The notes beneath the pieces were generated by a model that saw only the letters and a program-made list of their open reading frames with translations, searched no databases and was not told the DNA's origin. A stretch of 64,000 nucleotides of DNA from Palaemon carinicauda (taxonomy: Eukaryota > Arthropoda > Malacostraca > Decapoda > Palaemonidae). The stretch is from positions 72,586,257 to 72,650,256 of the forward strand of contig NC_090729.1 of assembly GCF_036898095.1 (NCBI RefSeq). Reading direction: 5' to 3'. A program made the translations under genes and the position numbers. Shown in pieces: positions 1-11,138 of this stretch. Every line of letters begins with the position of its first letter. Position 1 is the stretch's first letter.

Positions 1-8
1 ACATGCAT

Positions 9-12
<4 letters not shown>

Positions 13-91
<79 letters not shown>
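13..91. repeat. (TA)n microsatellite, left arm
   Basis: An uninterrupted AT dinucleotide run that ends at the TA used as target by the adjacent Tigger element. A matching array resumes on the other side of that element (2793-2865), so both arms were probably one array split by the insertion. Confidence 0.95.
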
Positions 92-94
<3 letters not shown>

Positions 95-573
95 TGGTAC
101 CTCTACATACGAATTTAATCCGTTCCACAACCGACTTCGGATGTAGAAAATGTTCGGATGTCGAAACGAATTTTCCCATAAAAATACATTGAAATAGGAT
201 TAATCCGTGGTTGAGCCCAAAAACCTATGATAACTTCTTAATAAACTACTACACATAATTTCCCATGAGAATAATGCACACTAAATTAGATAATAGACAT
301 GTAAAAAAGAAGAATTATCAAAAGATGATAAATAAGAAACGGGTTTTTAGTGTCACTTTACCTTAGAAACTCCAGCGCAGGTGTTGTTGGTCTTGCTACG
401 CAGAGAGGAGACGGACGGGCGGCGAGGAGGTAGAGAGGTTAACTACGATAAATGTACACTACCGTAACTTATTCTAACTTACACTAAGTGAACTTTAACA
501 TAACTTAGCTTATTTTTTTTTTATTTTTTTATTTTATATTTTTTTACATTTTCTTTTTTTTTGATGATTGATT

Positions 574-2342
574 TTAATCACTTTCACTCTCTACACTTAA
601 AATGGATTGAATTTCTTTCGCTTCACTCTTTGCCGTTTTCTTTGAATCACTTCCATCCTCTTCATCACAAGTTCGCTTCGTAGTTTTTTTAAAGAAAATA
701 TCGATAGATAGTTGCTTGGTACGGCTTTTCAGAATGTTTTGAAAGTGAGTTAGGCAAACATCATCGAACTGCGCAACTACACGACAAACCTGCAATTTTT
801 TTGGGTGGTATTTGTCGATGAAGTCGACCACGTCTTGATATTTTCCTAACACCTCTTTTATATGCGCCAAACCTAATACATGTTCTACCTTCTCGATCCC
901 TTCCTCGTCATCACTCATGTGCTCAGACATAGCACGGAGTTCCTTGAGCTCCTCTGTTTTAAGTTCGTCGTGATGTTCGGTGACGAGTTCCGTAACGTCA
1001 TCTGCGTCGACCTCCAGACCCATGGACTTGCCAAGGGAGACGATTTCCTCTACGTCTTCTGCTGCACCCACCACGGGATCAGGTTCGGGGTCAAAACCTT
1101 CGAAATCTCGGGGAGAAACTGCATCAGGCCACAGCTTCTTCCAGGCAGAATTGAGGGTCCATCGAGTTAATCCCACCCAAGCCTGATCTATGATCTTCAA
1201 GCAGTGCACGATGTTGAAGTGGCTCCTCCAAAATTCACGCAAAGTTAAGATGGTGCTTTGCGTGACATTAAAGCACTGCTTAAATAAGTGCTTGGTGTAC
1301 AGCTTTTTAAAATTAGAGATGACTTGCTGGTCCATGGGCTGGAGGATAGAGGTGGTATTCGGTGGAAGATACAGCACCTTTATGAACTTAAATTCATCGA
1401 AGATATCATCTTCAAGTCCGGGTGGGTGAGCAGGTGCATTGTCAAGGCATAGCAGGCACTTTAAAGGCAATTTCTGTTCATGAAGATACTTCTTCACAGA
1501 AGGGCCTTCAAGTTGGGTCGCCAGAAATCACGAAGCTGGTCCTTATCGACGTTGTGTGCCTTAAAGGCCCTTGGGTTCTCGGAATCTTAAACCAGTAAGG
1601 GCTTGACTTTAAAGTCCCCGCTAGCGTTGGCACATAGGGCAAAAGTCAACCGATCCTTCATTGGCTTATGCCCAGGCAATTTCTTCTCTTCGGCGGTGAT
1701 GTAGATTCGACTGGGCATCTTCTTCCAAAACAACCCGGTTTCGTCACAATTGAACACTTGCTGCTCTACGTAGCCTTCTTCCAGCACGATCCTTTCAAAG
1801 TTCTTGACAAAGTCAGCTGCAGCCTTTGTGTCCGCACTAGCAGCCTCTCCGTGGCGAACAACTGAATGAATCCCGGACTGTTTCTTAAATTTCTCAAACC
1901 AGCCACGAGTGCCTTGAAATCGTCTGAGGAAGGTTCGGTTGAACTTCCCAGCATCACCCCCAGAGGTCTCCTCCTTCAAGTCCGTGAAGATGGCGTGCGC
2001 CTTCTCGCAGATGACGGTTTCGTTGATGGTGTCGCCAACAATCTCTCTGTCCTTGATCCAGATTAGCAGAAGTCGTTCCATCTCTTCTATGATAGGGCTA
2101 CGGCGTTTTGAAATAATGGTGATCCCCTAAGAGGGTTTCACTGCTTTAATAGCTTCCTTCCGTTTAAGGGTTGTCGAGATCGTCGACATATTACGGCCAT
2201 ACTGTTTAGCAAGTTCACTCACGCGGATGCCACGCTCATGTTTTTCAATAATTTCCTGCTTTATGTTTAGAAAAAGCATTTCCTTCTTCCTTTTCTCACC
2301 ACTACCACTACCACTTGCAAAACTAAGCCTTTTAGGACCCAT
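574..2342 (-). pseudogene. Tigger transposase (CENP-B-like), inactivated
   Basis: Three minus-strand pieces make one transposase. Piece 1 (2342-2127) starts MGPKRLSF and has the N-terminal helix-turn-helix typical of CENP-B/Tigger (EIIEKHERGIRVSELAKQYG). Piece 2 (to 1587) has the second DNA-binding helix-turn-helix and the first catalytic aspartate in FNCDETGLFWKKMPSR. Piece 3 (1497-574) has the other two, in LLCLDNAPAHP and SILQPMDQQV, giving the DDD triad of pogo-type enzymes. The breaks are an in-frame TAG at 2127-2129, an in-frame TAA at 1587-1589, and a small deletion with frame change near 1500-1513, between WRPNLK and the piece starting VKKYLHEQ. The acidic C-terminal tail is normal for the family. 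Not functional as it stands. Confidence 0.92.
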
Positions 2343-2569
2343 ACTTTACGTAAATTACCGTAAAAGGATGCACATAAAAATCACGATTAAAACAGTACAA
2401 TAATAGCAGAACGCACAGGGCACAACCACAAGAAGCCGACGAGAACAGAGGACTGACCCAAGCCGCGCTAATTGAGGGTCCCTCCGAGGTCGAAGTGCTG
2501 CCTTCTATCGGCGGAAATAAAAAACACATCAGGCGCTATGAGTACCGACTACGCATACGAGTATTGTTT

Positions 2570-2775
2570 ACTTCGGGTGTCGAAAAAAAAATTCGGGTGT
2601 AGAGTAGGAACGTGTTCGAATTGTACTTCGCGTGTCGAAAAGTTCGGATACAACCGGTACGACGAAAATTGCTTACTTCGTGTGTCGAAATAAAATTCGG
2701 GTGTAGATTAAAAAATTTGCTCGAATTTTACTTCGGATGTTGGAAAATTCTGATGTAGATATGTTCGGATGTGGA
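2570..2775. repeat. Subterminal repeats of the Tigger element
   Basis: The short motif TTCGG/TTCGNGTGT(A/C)GA recurs about eight times at irregular 20-55 bp spacing inside the right end (for example near 2573, 2591, 2629, 2684, 2697 and 2733). It also occurs twice in the left end near 136-160. Subterminal arrays like this often serve as extra transposase-binding sites; that role here is inference. Confidence 0.6.
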
Positions 2776-2789
2776 GGTTCCACTGTATG

Positions 2790-2792
<3 letters not shown>

Positions 2793-2865
<73 letters not shown>
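2793..2865. repeat. (TA)n microsatellite, right arm
   Basis: Pure AT dinucleotide run directly right of the Tigger element; the counterpart of the array at 13-91. Confidence 0.95.
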
Positions 2866-2866
<1 letters not shown>

Positions 2867-5019
2867 CTTCGTGTTTAAATAATACTACAGTACAGTATTA
2901 ATAATGGTATATTAATGTATTTATGTGAGGGAGGAGAGAGTGCGCGCACGCAAAACGTGGAAAGCGCCGAGATACACTAACCTTCACGCTTTTGGAAGTC
3001 CTAATGCCTACATTCACGTTGACAATCCTTGCAAGAGAAGATCTTAGAAATGAACATGTTTGAACCATCCCTTGGATTTGAATTGCTATGGACAAAATTC
3101 ACCTCGATAAATGGAGCCGGACCGTTCTGTATGTCGTTTAAAAAGATCTTTTAAGTTAGCCTTAATCTCTGCTCCTTCATTAAATATGTGATGCATTTGA
3201 TTGGAATCTTTTATTTGCTGAAGCCTATTCGTTGTTTGGAGTGCAGTTGGCTTGTTTGTCTGAGAAGAGAGGCATGTTATGATATGTTATTGATTATGGC
3301 ACATGAAGGTTGACTATGAGAGCTTTGTTCAGATACAGGAGTCAAAATCTTGCTTAATGCATCTGTGGACCTGATCTGACCCTCTGTGGTGGATTCTGAT
3401 TGTTTATGTCACAAAACTAGGGTCTGGTAAGCCTTAGTTGGTGCAATAAAAGTGTCTGAAGCCACGATACCCATACCTTTGTTCAAAGGTAAAGGGAGGG
3501 ACAAAATATGAATCAAAGTTGTGAGAAAGGATTAGATTTTCCTTGGCACTTAAAATGTGCCACGAAAGGAATTAGGTAGGCTGGGATCTACACTCATATC
3601 AGGGATGGAAGAAGAAAGAGATTTGCAGCAGTTTAATGAGAAATTCATATTACTAGATAGGTGCAACTCGGGACGGGTATTATGTTTGGAACGTGTAGTT
3701 TCCCTCGTTGAATGTCGCTCTCTATCACGCTAATTGATTTTTTATATGAATTTATGGAAATTCGGAAATGGACTATGTGCTGCACAATTGCACGTTTCAC
3801 TATAATGCTGCATTTCACACCATATCAAAGGAGGCTACATGGCAGATGTTAAAATGAAAATTGGCAGGGTCAGAGAAAATATGTTTCATGTCAATTCCTG
3901 AAATTTTTATTTGGATATGTAAATTGGTTTAGGAGCCATTTACTACAGCGCCGAAAATAACCATTACACTCATAGCAGAAAACCTCTACTGTGTTTGTTT
4001 TTTTTTCTTATAGCAGATATCAACATGAAAATTCAAAACATTCTTAATAAAGTCAAAAACATTAAATCAATGGGAAAACTGTTCCATGAAAGTAAGAATT
4101 TATGATCCAAGCCCATCCATTCCTGGCCCGACATTAATTTATAACTCATTTGAACACTACCTTTATCAATAGTACTAGACAAAGGAGTAAACTCTTATCC
4201 TGAATTTTCCCCTGATTAACTGTGATTTTTTTTTTAGGCTTAATATCCCTGTCCCAAGTTTTTTTAGACATTAACCTGACATAATCTGCCGAACTTTTAA
4301 TGTTAACATCTCATTGATTACTCCATCACATGACATAAGGAATGGGGAATGCCCTATTTACACTGCATTTTGCGCACAAATATTAAAATCAAAGGAATAC
4401 ATAATTTAGTAATCTTGTTTTAAATGTTACATAAAAAAGGAAACACTCCAGAGCTAGAGAGGTGCAACTCATGCTGCTGGTAATCGAGGAGAAATTATCC
4501 TCTTAGTGAGAGAACGCTAACAGGTTTTATTGTCTTCTCAATAGAAGGCAAACAGACACTTGTAAAGCACCCGGAGGGAGTGTTAAGGGGAAAGAAGGAA
4601 AACTATTTGTTTATTTGTATGGTTGAAACTCCCCACAACTTCAAGGATATTTGCACTGTGTATCGTAGGCAAATATCGAAATAGTAAATCTTATTGAAAT
4701 TCTACATTTTCTTATAACAGGCTAAAAGGAGACATTTGGGTATGAAACTGTGTTTGCTAATCAACCCTTCTAGTAACTAATCTAATATAATTTTATTTTT
4801 GATTTCCACACCTTACTTTGATAAATTCATGTATATATCATTATCCCCAACTTTAGCAAATGGAGTATTATCCCAAATGGCTTTGCATAAAGTAAAGTAC
4901 GGATGAAAATAAAAATACAATAATGAAATATAGAATGGTTGTCGTTGTTTTGGGCATGTATGATTATTTAAAGAGTGAATAGGGAAAGCATTGTGGTTAT
5001 TCTTGTGTAACACATTATT
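2866..5019. other. No gene seen; AT-rich unique DNA
   Basis: About 2.1 kb with only short random open frames (under 70 codons), no recognisable protein motif and no repeat boundary I can place. A GC-richer patch near 2930-3000 has no coding signature. Confidence 0.6.
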
Positions 5020-5449
5020 GATCCGATACTAAATACAAACCTTTTTGCTCTTTATTTGGGAATATTCTTTCGGCAACGTTGGAAGACTAGCCATAATACT
5101 CTTAGCGAGGTATAACTACCTCACCGCTAGTTAATGGGGTAGGGGGAAGTACCGGCTACCCTACTTACACGCACACTTGTGTTCTATGATCATCGCTTTC
5201 ACTTTTGACTCAGTGGAGAGTGAACGTTCGTCTCTCTCTACAGCCCAAGCTTTTTTGACTGGCCTTTGACTAATTTGTTCTTTTAGTTTTTTTTTTTTTT
5301 CTCTCTCAGGTGGGAGTGCTGGTGTTTCAGAGACGGCATAGTGTCGGGTTCTTCTTGATGGCGGAGGAACCTTTTCTTACAGTCTCTTCCCCTTTGAAGC
5401 CGAATAACCTTTAGGGTGGAGGGCTCCCCGCTTCCCCTAGTGCAGCATT

Positions 5450-6245
5450 TCAGTTCTCCTCCACAGGGGAGTCATTCTCTGTGTAGATGCTCTTTCTCCG
5501 TATGAAGTAGATGTTATTCCCACCCTGCGAGTTCGATGGTGGGAAGGCCACTTGCGGCCAACCTAGAGCTCGACTTCGGCCTTGCTCCTCTACGCTGACG
5601 ACGATGCACTCCCTCGTTCTGCTATGGTAGCCAGTGGAAGGAGTGCGAAGTCTGAAACATGTGATTGTGATTCTCAAGGGACACCTTTCCCGTTGGTGGT
5701 TAGGTTTTCTCCCAAGTGGTTTTCTTCAGTGATGACGATGCCAAACTCTCTTGTTCTGCGATGGTAGCTGACAGAGGGAGTGTAAAATCCGAAGCATGTT
5801 CTTGCTCCTCTCTGTGGACACCTCTCCTTTTCGTGGATTAGGTTTCCTCTCGAGTGGATTTGCTTCAGCGCTAACGACGTTGCACTCCATCGTTTGGCTA
5901 ATTCAGCCAACGTAAGGAGAGCAAAGTCGGAAGCATGTCCCTTTTCCCCTTATGGATCACCTTTTCTGTTTGTGAGTTAGGTTTTCTCCTGAGTGGTTTT
6001 CTTCTGTGCTGATGATGATGCACAGCATTCTGCGATGGCAGCCAGCGAAGGGAGTGCAAAGTCCAATGTTTGTTTCTTTGTAATTTGCGGCTCCTGCCCC
6101 ATCACCACCTTTATCAATTATGCTTGCGGTATTATCCCTTGTTTTGAGCTTGCTCAGCTGACGGAGGAAGGGCAAACTCCGAAACTTGTTCCTGCTACTC
6201 ATAGTGGACACCTTCCCCATACGAGGGTTCGGTCCTCCCCGGAGT
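5450..6245. repeat. Diverged ~139-bp tandem repeat (about 5.5 copies)
   Basis: A block recurs containing GCTGACGACGATGCACTCC-like sequence, then TTCTGCGATGGTAGCCAG-like, then GGAGTGCAAAGTC..CATG and a TTTTCTCC(C/T)(A/G)AGTGGTTTTCTTC-like segment. Anchors fall near 5593, 5729, 5868 and 6007, giving periods of 136-139 bp. Partial units lie at about 5450-5590 and 6150-6245. Copies are roughly 70-80% alike by eye. No frame stays open through all copies, so if this was ORF1 of the DIRS element it has decayed. Confidence 0.75.
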
Positions 6246-6495
6246 AGTCTTCACCACGAGGGATTAAGAGAGAGTTATGGACTCGTCCCTGCCTGTCTCT
6301 AATCCCTCGTAGTGTGGTTCGTCGAAGCATGAAGAAAATGTTGCTCACCCTCTGCAAGTTTGATGTTTCCAGCGTCCGTCTGCCTGTACTCCTACAGTAG
6401 ATGTCTCATCTCCTTAAACATACTTGTCTTGCCCACCATACTTGCATCGCCCAGCTGACTTGTCTTGTCCTTTTCTCCTTGCCTCGCCCAGTCTC

Positions 6496-6595
6496 TGCAG
6501 CTCGTGATCTCCTTTCAGGTTGTAATCGCCCGTCAGCTTGCGATTGTCCATCAGCTCGTGATCTCCCATCAGCACGTCATCGCCCGTCAGCCCGC
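6496..6595 (+). repeat. 18-bp tandem repeat (hexapeptide-coding type)
   Basis: Five and a half units of 18 bp: 6496-6513, 6515-6532, 6533-6550, 6551-6568, 6569-6586 and a partial unit. A typical unit is TCAGCTCGTGATCTCCCA. Because 18 is a multiple of 3, a frame stays open and reads PSARDL / PSARHR-type hexapeptides. A repeat with the same period occurs in ORF1 of DIRS-2 (40745-41110), which supports this being the DIRS-1 ORF1. The array stops where the Gypsy LTR begins. Confidence 0.75.
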
Positions 6596-7524
6596 TGTTA
6601 CTATCTTAAAATCGTTGCAGGTTCTTTTAATATATAAACTAAATATTTCCAACAACAACCAATTAGATATGGGAAATGAATATAAAAAGAATCTCACAAA
6701 AAAAAAAAAACATGTTTATTCACAAATTTATAAAGAAAATTAATGTTACTCCTTCAGTTACTTTAACTGACAAATCAAATCAATCAAGAACATAGCAGAA
6801 GGGTGGCTGAAGTTCAGGTGAAACTGGTACGATGACTTCAGATTTGAAGACGTCACGGAACGGTTGGGAACAAGATTGGATATCAGAAGTCTTTTCCAAG
6901 AATTCAATAATAGTGTAGAACTAAGACCAGGCTGCAGGCAATGTTGGCTACTTCTTGTCACAGGCCGGAAGAGGTGGCTGCTTCAATTCGTCTCTTCTCA
7001 ACCTAACAGTATTTTGGAGATAGGGGTTTGTTGTCTGAAGGAAAGGCTGGAAACTGGCTCTACCCGAATACTAGTCTTCTTTGACTTTTATCTTGTAAGG
7101 ATGTGGTTCCTATCGGGTTCGGACATAGTTCCTCTCTTGTCCTATGTCCTGTTCTATCTCTTCTGGGCAATCTCTTCTTGAAGTTTATATACCCATGTAT
7201 GGGCAGAGCTAAATAAAGGGGGCAATCGTCATTTCCTTATAAGGCATTTTTATGACAATTCTGCATCTTCATTGGTTTCCTCAAAAACACCCACTTCAAT
7301 CACGTCTTGGAAGCTTCTAGAACAAATTTCTGATGCGATCTCGGCCTCATGGTAAGCCATAACGAAAGTGCAGCACATATCCGCCCGTGATGAAGTTTTT
7401 CATAAACAGGGATATCCCTCGAGGCTCGGTTTCTTATAAAAATGCCGACTCCACTGATTAAGGCGATGACATCTTAGTCCAAACAGTACAGTTCCTATAT
7501 CGCTGCAGGCACTCTTCACCGGGG
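6596..7524 (-). repeat. Gypsy 3' LTR, distal portion (continues at 16052-16218)
   Basis: Read on the minus strand the LTR begins TGTCATGGG at 16218 and ends AAGATAGTAACA at 6596, the usual TG..CA ends. LINE-A splits it at 7525-16051; without the LINE it is about 1.1 kb. The distal part has promoter-like content: GGTATATAAACT near 7182-7195 and AATAAA just downstream (near 6700-6720). The G-run at 16221-16242 lies directly upstream and may be the polypurine tract, enlarged by slippage. Boundaries are by eye; no second LTR is present for comparison. Confidence 0.65.
7182..7195 (-). promoter_or_regulatory. TATA-box-like site in the Gypsy LTR
   Basis: On the minus strand GGGTATATAAACTTCAAG lies mid-LTR, preceded by a GC-richer stretch. 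This is where an LTR promoter is expected. Motif only; no evidence of use. Confidence 0.4.
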
Positions 7525-7800
7525 CTTACTTACTTACTTACTTGACTTTGATGGCTGCTTTTCTAGTCCCATACAGCAGGGGAACCCCACTCTCTACAGG
7601 ACTTCCATTGTCGTTTTACCTTGTTTGTTCAGAGTATTTAACATTTCATATCGCGTATTGTTCATCTACTGTTAAATCGTTACTGTTTTATGACTGTTGA
7701 AATAAGAAAGTCTTCAGTTTCCTCTTGGAAGCCTTAATGTCTTGATTCATTTGAATGTTTCGTGGGAGCTTATTATATAATTTCGGGGCCACATATTTAA

Positions 7801-10610
7801 CCCTGGAACGGTACGGTGGGTCGTCCGCGACCCCGAGCGTAAAAAAAAAAAACAGGTTTTTCTCACATGACTCACCCCCGTGACTGAATTTGTGGGTGAT
7901 CGACCTGCAGTAGGTGTCTCGCCTACACGCTCTAGTAGTGTCCAGATGTGCATTGCTGTAGCTGTACTCCTTCCCCGATTTCTGAGACGCGTCGGGGTCG
8001 AGCGCGACCGAGTTTACCCTTCTAAGGTAATTTGCATAATTATCAAAGCTATTACGTATTATGAAATTGTCGTAGAATGGTGCAACTTGTATAGGTTATC
8101 AGTTGTGGAAAGTCTTGGTGGATTGTTTGGCTACCATGTGCATGATTTTTTTTTTAGTTAAAATGTTGATCATCACCACGAGGACCATTTTACCGCGAGT
8201 GCCCCTTTTTCATTTTTTTTCATTTTTTTGCCATGTCATTTTTCCGTAAGATATTGCCAAATAGTGTCGTAAAACTTTTGCTTTTTTAGTGTTGGAAAGT
8301 GTGTCTAGATGATCTGGCTACCCATGCGTGACTTTGTTTTTGTCAGATACGACGTAGTTATTGGTATATGGGGTATTTAACTGCGGTTGCCAATTTCTGT
8401 TTTTTTTTTCAATATTTGTAAAAATTTACTACGTAGTAAGGAATTGCCGTATATTATTGATTTTTTTTCATGTTTATGTGTTAGAAAGTGTGCCTTGATG
8501 GTTGGGCTAACACGTGCATGTCTTTTTTTTTATCTGAGATGCCGTATATTAGAATGTTGGCCATTTTTCCGCGAGTGCCCCTTTTTATTTGTTTTGCATT
8601 TTTCTGCTTAGTCATGTTACCGTAAGGAAATGGCAAATAGTGTCGCAAAACTTATATTTTTAAAGTGTTGGAAAGTGTTTCTAGATGATCTGGCTACCCA
8701 TGCCTATCTTTTTTTTAGGCAGATATAGCGTATATATAGGTATGTGTTCGATTTTCCGGTGATTGCCATTTTTTCGTTTTTTCCCATTTCTTTCAAAATT
8801 ACTACGTACTAAGGAACTATCACAGAGTAATGATTCATTTAGATGTTTATTTGTCGGAAAATGTGCCTTGATGGTTTGCCTAGCACGTGGCTGAAATTTT
8901 TTTTTCTGAAATGCGTATAATAAAATGTTGGCCATTTTTCCGCGAGTGCCCCTTTTTATTTGTTTTGCATTTTTTTACTTAGTCATGTTACCGTAAGGAA
9001 TTGGCAAGAAGTGTCGCAAAACTTATATTTTTATAATGTTGGAAAGTGTTTCTAGATGATCTGGCTACCCATGCCTATCTTTTTTTTAGCCAGATATAGC
9101 GTATATATAGGTATGTGTTCGATTTTCCTGTGATTGCCATTTTTTCGTTTTTTCCCATTTCTTTCAAAATTACTACGTACTAAGGAACTATCACAGAGTA
9201 ATGATTCATTTAGATGTTTATTTGTCGGAAAATGTGCCTTGATGGTTTGCCTAGTACGTGGCTGAAATTTTTTTTTTCTGAAATGCCGTATATTAGAATG
9301 TTGGCCATTTTTCCGCGAGTGCCCCTTTTTATTTGTTTTGCATTTTTTTGCTTAGTCATGTTACCGTAAGGAATTGGCAAGTAGTGTCGCAAAACTTGTA
9401 TTTTTATAGTGTTGGAAAGTGTTTCTAGATGATCTGGCTACCCATACCTATCTTTATTTTTAGCCAGATATGGCGTATATATAGGTATGTGTTCGATTTT
9501 CCTGCGATTGCCACTTTTTCGTTTTTTCCCATTTCTTTCAAAATTACTACGTACTAAGGAACTATAACAAAGTAATGATTCATTTAGATGTTTATTTGTC
9601 GGAAAATGTTGTTTACTTCTTTTTTGATTAAATATCATCAAATTTTTTAGCTAAAATATTATATTGTTTTACATTTTTTTTTCGATTTTATTTCCCTTCA
9701 AAAAAATTTTTTGGGGTCAGAATTTCAATTTTATAGTCGTAAAATAATCGACAATTATCCAGCAACCCACCATACAATTTTTATGCATATCCAAGAATAA
9801 TTAGATTAGTAAATAACACCTTGAAATCGACATACCCTTCCTGTATTTCAAGTGGCAGATTAGGGAGTCTGAGTCAGTGTGGTTGGCGGCCATTTTGTGG
9901 ACATATCCGAAGCGTAAGTTGCCCTATCTATATATATTCTTGTTTCCTATAGAATATCTGATATTTTTGTATATTTTTACCTGCATAAATATCATATTAT
10001 ATATTAAATATATGTATTTTTTTACGAAATTTCTAAGTACTCAAAAAATTACCTTTAGATATGGCCCCTGATATAAATGTAATTTACAAAATAATGAAGA
10101 TTTTTTTTACATATTTCTATTTTAGGATAACATATGTTTATTCCCTAAAAAAATTAGCCACTTCCTATTTCATTTGGGTACCCAAAAAAATTCATCAAAT
10201 TTGGACAAATTTTTTTGGCCAAAAAAAGTTACCCTTTTTTACTCATTTCAGATCTTCACCTCCATGGTCTGACTTCATCCAAAATACATCTAGATGTGTC
10301 CTAAACATTCAAGAATCAATTCCTAAAAGGATTTGTGTATATATGTATAAACTTTTTTTATGAATTTTTATGTAAGGTCTTTTCTTTTTTCTACTTAATT
10401 TTTTAAAATATTTATAATAAATAGTTTTTCTGCAGATGAGTAGTATTTATCTTTACAGTTGTTTTAAGCATTCATTGAAGTTTTTTTTGGCAAAAGAAAA
10501 AAGGAGGTTACTGCAAAAACTGATTTTTCAAGAATTATTTTTTGGCGTCGGGGTCGCGCGCGTCCGAGTATACCCTTAAAGGGGTGTCCGAAGAGCGTAC
10601 CTATCCAGGG
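7801..10610. mobile_element. piggyBac-like non-autonomous DNA transposon
   Basis: Exact TTAA duplications flank it (7797-7800 and 10611-10614), and its ends are inverted CCCTGGAACGGTAC / CCCTGGATAGGTAC. TTAA targeting with CCC termini is characteristic of the piggyBac superfamily. It interrupts LINE-A at a point that LINE-B and LINE-C keep continuous (…CATATTTAAAGGCT…). No transposase is encoded. A GC-rich motif (GTCGGGGTCG(A/C)GCGCG..) occurs near each end (7990-8021 and 10546-10577), with an inverted version at about 7826-7842. The interior is dominated by a satellite-like repeat, then AT-rich DNA (9613-10540) with no coding signal. Confidence 0.88.
8055..9612. repeat. Satellite-like higher-order tandem repeat inside the piggyBac-like element
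   Basis: Units starting TTGGCCATTTTTCCGCGAGTG lie at 8557, 8928 and 9301 (371 and 373 bp apart). An older, more diverged unit covers about 8161-8556, and the last unit is cut near 9610. Each unit is itself two related halves of about 186 bp: the half with TGTTGGAAAGTGTTTCTAGATGATCTGGCTACCC aligns with TGTCGGAAAATGTGCCTTGATGGTTTGCCTAGC. An extra half unit lies at about 8055-8160. The two most recent full units are nearly identical, so amplification was recent relative to the first. Confidence 0.88.
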
Positions 10611-10841
10611 TTAAAGGCTTTGGAGCCTAAAGTGGACATAAATCTACGTTCCAACAGTTTGAAGCCATCTGTAACCATTCTCGTGTCGACACGATTTGTT
10701 GGCTGCGCAATATGTAGCAATTCTCTTAAGTACTTTGACTGCCCAGTTCTGATAACTTGGTTGGTTATTGGACATATTTTAAATTCAATTCTCGCTCTAA
10801 TCGGCAGCCAGTGTAAATCGATTAGTATAGAGTCCTTTCAA

Positions 10842-10871
10842 TGACGTCACTGGGAATCACCGGCGGCCATG
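10842..10871 (+). promoter_or_regulatory. CRE-like and YY1-like motifs in the transposon ends
   Basis: TGACGTCA (10842-10849) is a perfect CRE palindrome, with TGACGTG at the opposite end (12211-12217). The right end also carries AAGATGGCGG (12188-12197), a consensus YY1 site, with a diverged counterpart GCGGCCATGC at 10863. Such pairs are typical of promoters, so the inverted repeats may act as promoters for genes inside the element. Motif-level inference only. Confidence 0.45.
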
Positions 10872-11138
10872 CTGGAGGGCATACAAAGCGAAAACATGGC
10901 ATCTGCTACACCGAATATGGACAATGAGAGCGACTTTGTCAAACAATTGTCGGGTGATGATAAGCGTTTTTACAAGCAGAAACTCGATCTAATTGATGGC
11001 CTAGATCCATACCAGATGCAGAATTCATTCAGTCAAAATATTGAGGATTTTCCCAGTATTTCATACATTGATATGGTGAACTACTTGGTACTGTCGGCCA
11101 ACCCAGAACATGAGTGGGCATACATTTCCATTGAATAA
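10869..11138 (+). CDS. Fragment resembling the N-terminus of SWIM/YqaJ-type proteins
   Basis: An 89-residue open frame starts MLEGIQSENMASATPN, with a second ATG nine codons in. It contains DFVKQLSGDDKRFYKQKL, GLDPYQMQNSFSQNIEDFPS and YIDMVNYLVLSANPEHEW. This pattern (SDFVxxL…GxDPY…DxxxFPSxxYxDxVNYLV) is one I recognise from the N-termini of metazoan proteins carrying SWIM zinc-finger and YqaJ nuclease domains. ISL2EU transposons are known to encode a YqaJ-like protein beside the transposase. Here only the N-terminal piece remains; the nuclease part is absent, so the frame is probably a remnant or captured first exon. The first ATG lies inside the terminal inverted repeat. Confidence 0.55.
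   Translation: MLEGIQSENMASATPNMDNESDFVKQLSGDDKRFYKQKLDLIDGLDPYQMQNSFSQNIEDFPSISYIDMVNYLVLSANPEHEWAYISIE

Larger units (their letters stand above)
92..2785 (-). mobile_element. Tigger/pogo-type DNA transposon (Tc1/mariner superfamily)
   Basis: The ends are inverted repeats: CAGTGGTACCTCTACAT at the left, and its near-complement reading CAGTGGAACCTCCACATC inward from the right. Each end is flanked by TA (90-91 and 2786-2787), the target duplication of this superfamily. The 2.69 kb length is close to that of known Tigger elements. The interior holds a broken transposase on the minus strand. Non-coding stretches (92-573 and 2343-2785) carry subterminal repeats and a T-rich run near 510-560. The superfamily call is firm; the exact family name was not checked. 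Confidence 0.93.
5020..6595 (+). mobile_element. DIRS-1: 5' part of a DIRS1-like retrotransposon
   Basis: Bases 5035-5215 match, in inverted orientation, the block at 28936-29175 (TTCTTTCGGCAACGTTGGA here; complement of the TTTGCCAAAAGAATG region there). Inverted terminal repeats of this kind mark DIRS elements. The same GCAAAGCTGGAAG-type core is in both ends of DIRS-2. Downstream lies a polypyrimidine stretch (5280-5310) and a repeat-rich decayed ORF1-like region (5320-6595), with no long open frame. The element is cut at 6596, where the Gypsy LTR begins. RT, RNase H and recombinase are absent. Confidence 0.7.

Noticed and set aside
880..2130. Plus-strand frames opposite the Tigger transposase
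   Set aside because: Shadows of the minus-strand transposase; no motifs of their own.
6401..6637. Frame with PSAR-type hexapeptides as a stand-alone gene
   Set aside because: Better explained as the 18-bp repeat of DIRS-1 ORF1 cut by the Gypsy LTR; it has no independent start or end signals.
6864..7181. 105-codon plus-strand frame with hydrophobic C-terminus
   Set aside because: It is antisense to the Gypsy LTR and has no protein family resemblance.
8161..9610. Tandem units considered as a CRISPR-like array
   Set aside because: Units are contiguous with no unique spacers, and the organism is eukaryotic; this is a satellite-type repeat.
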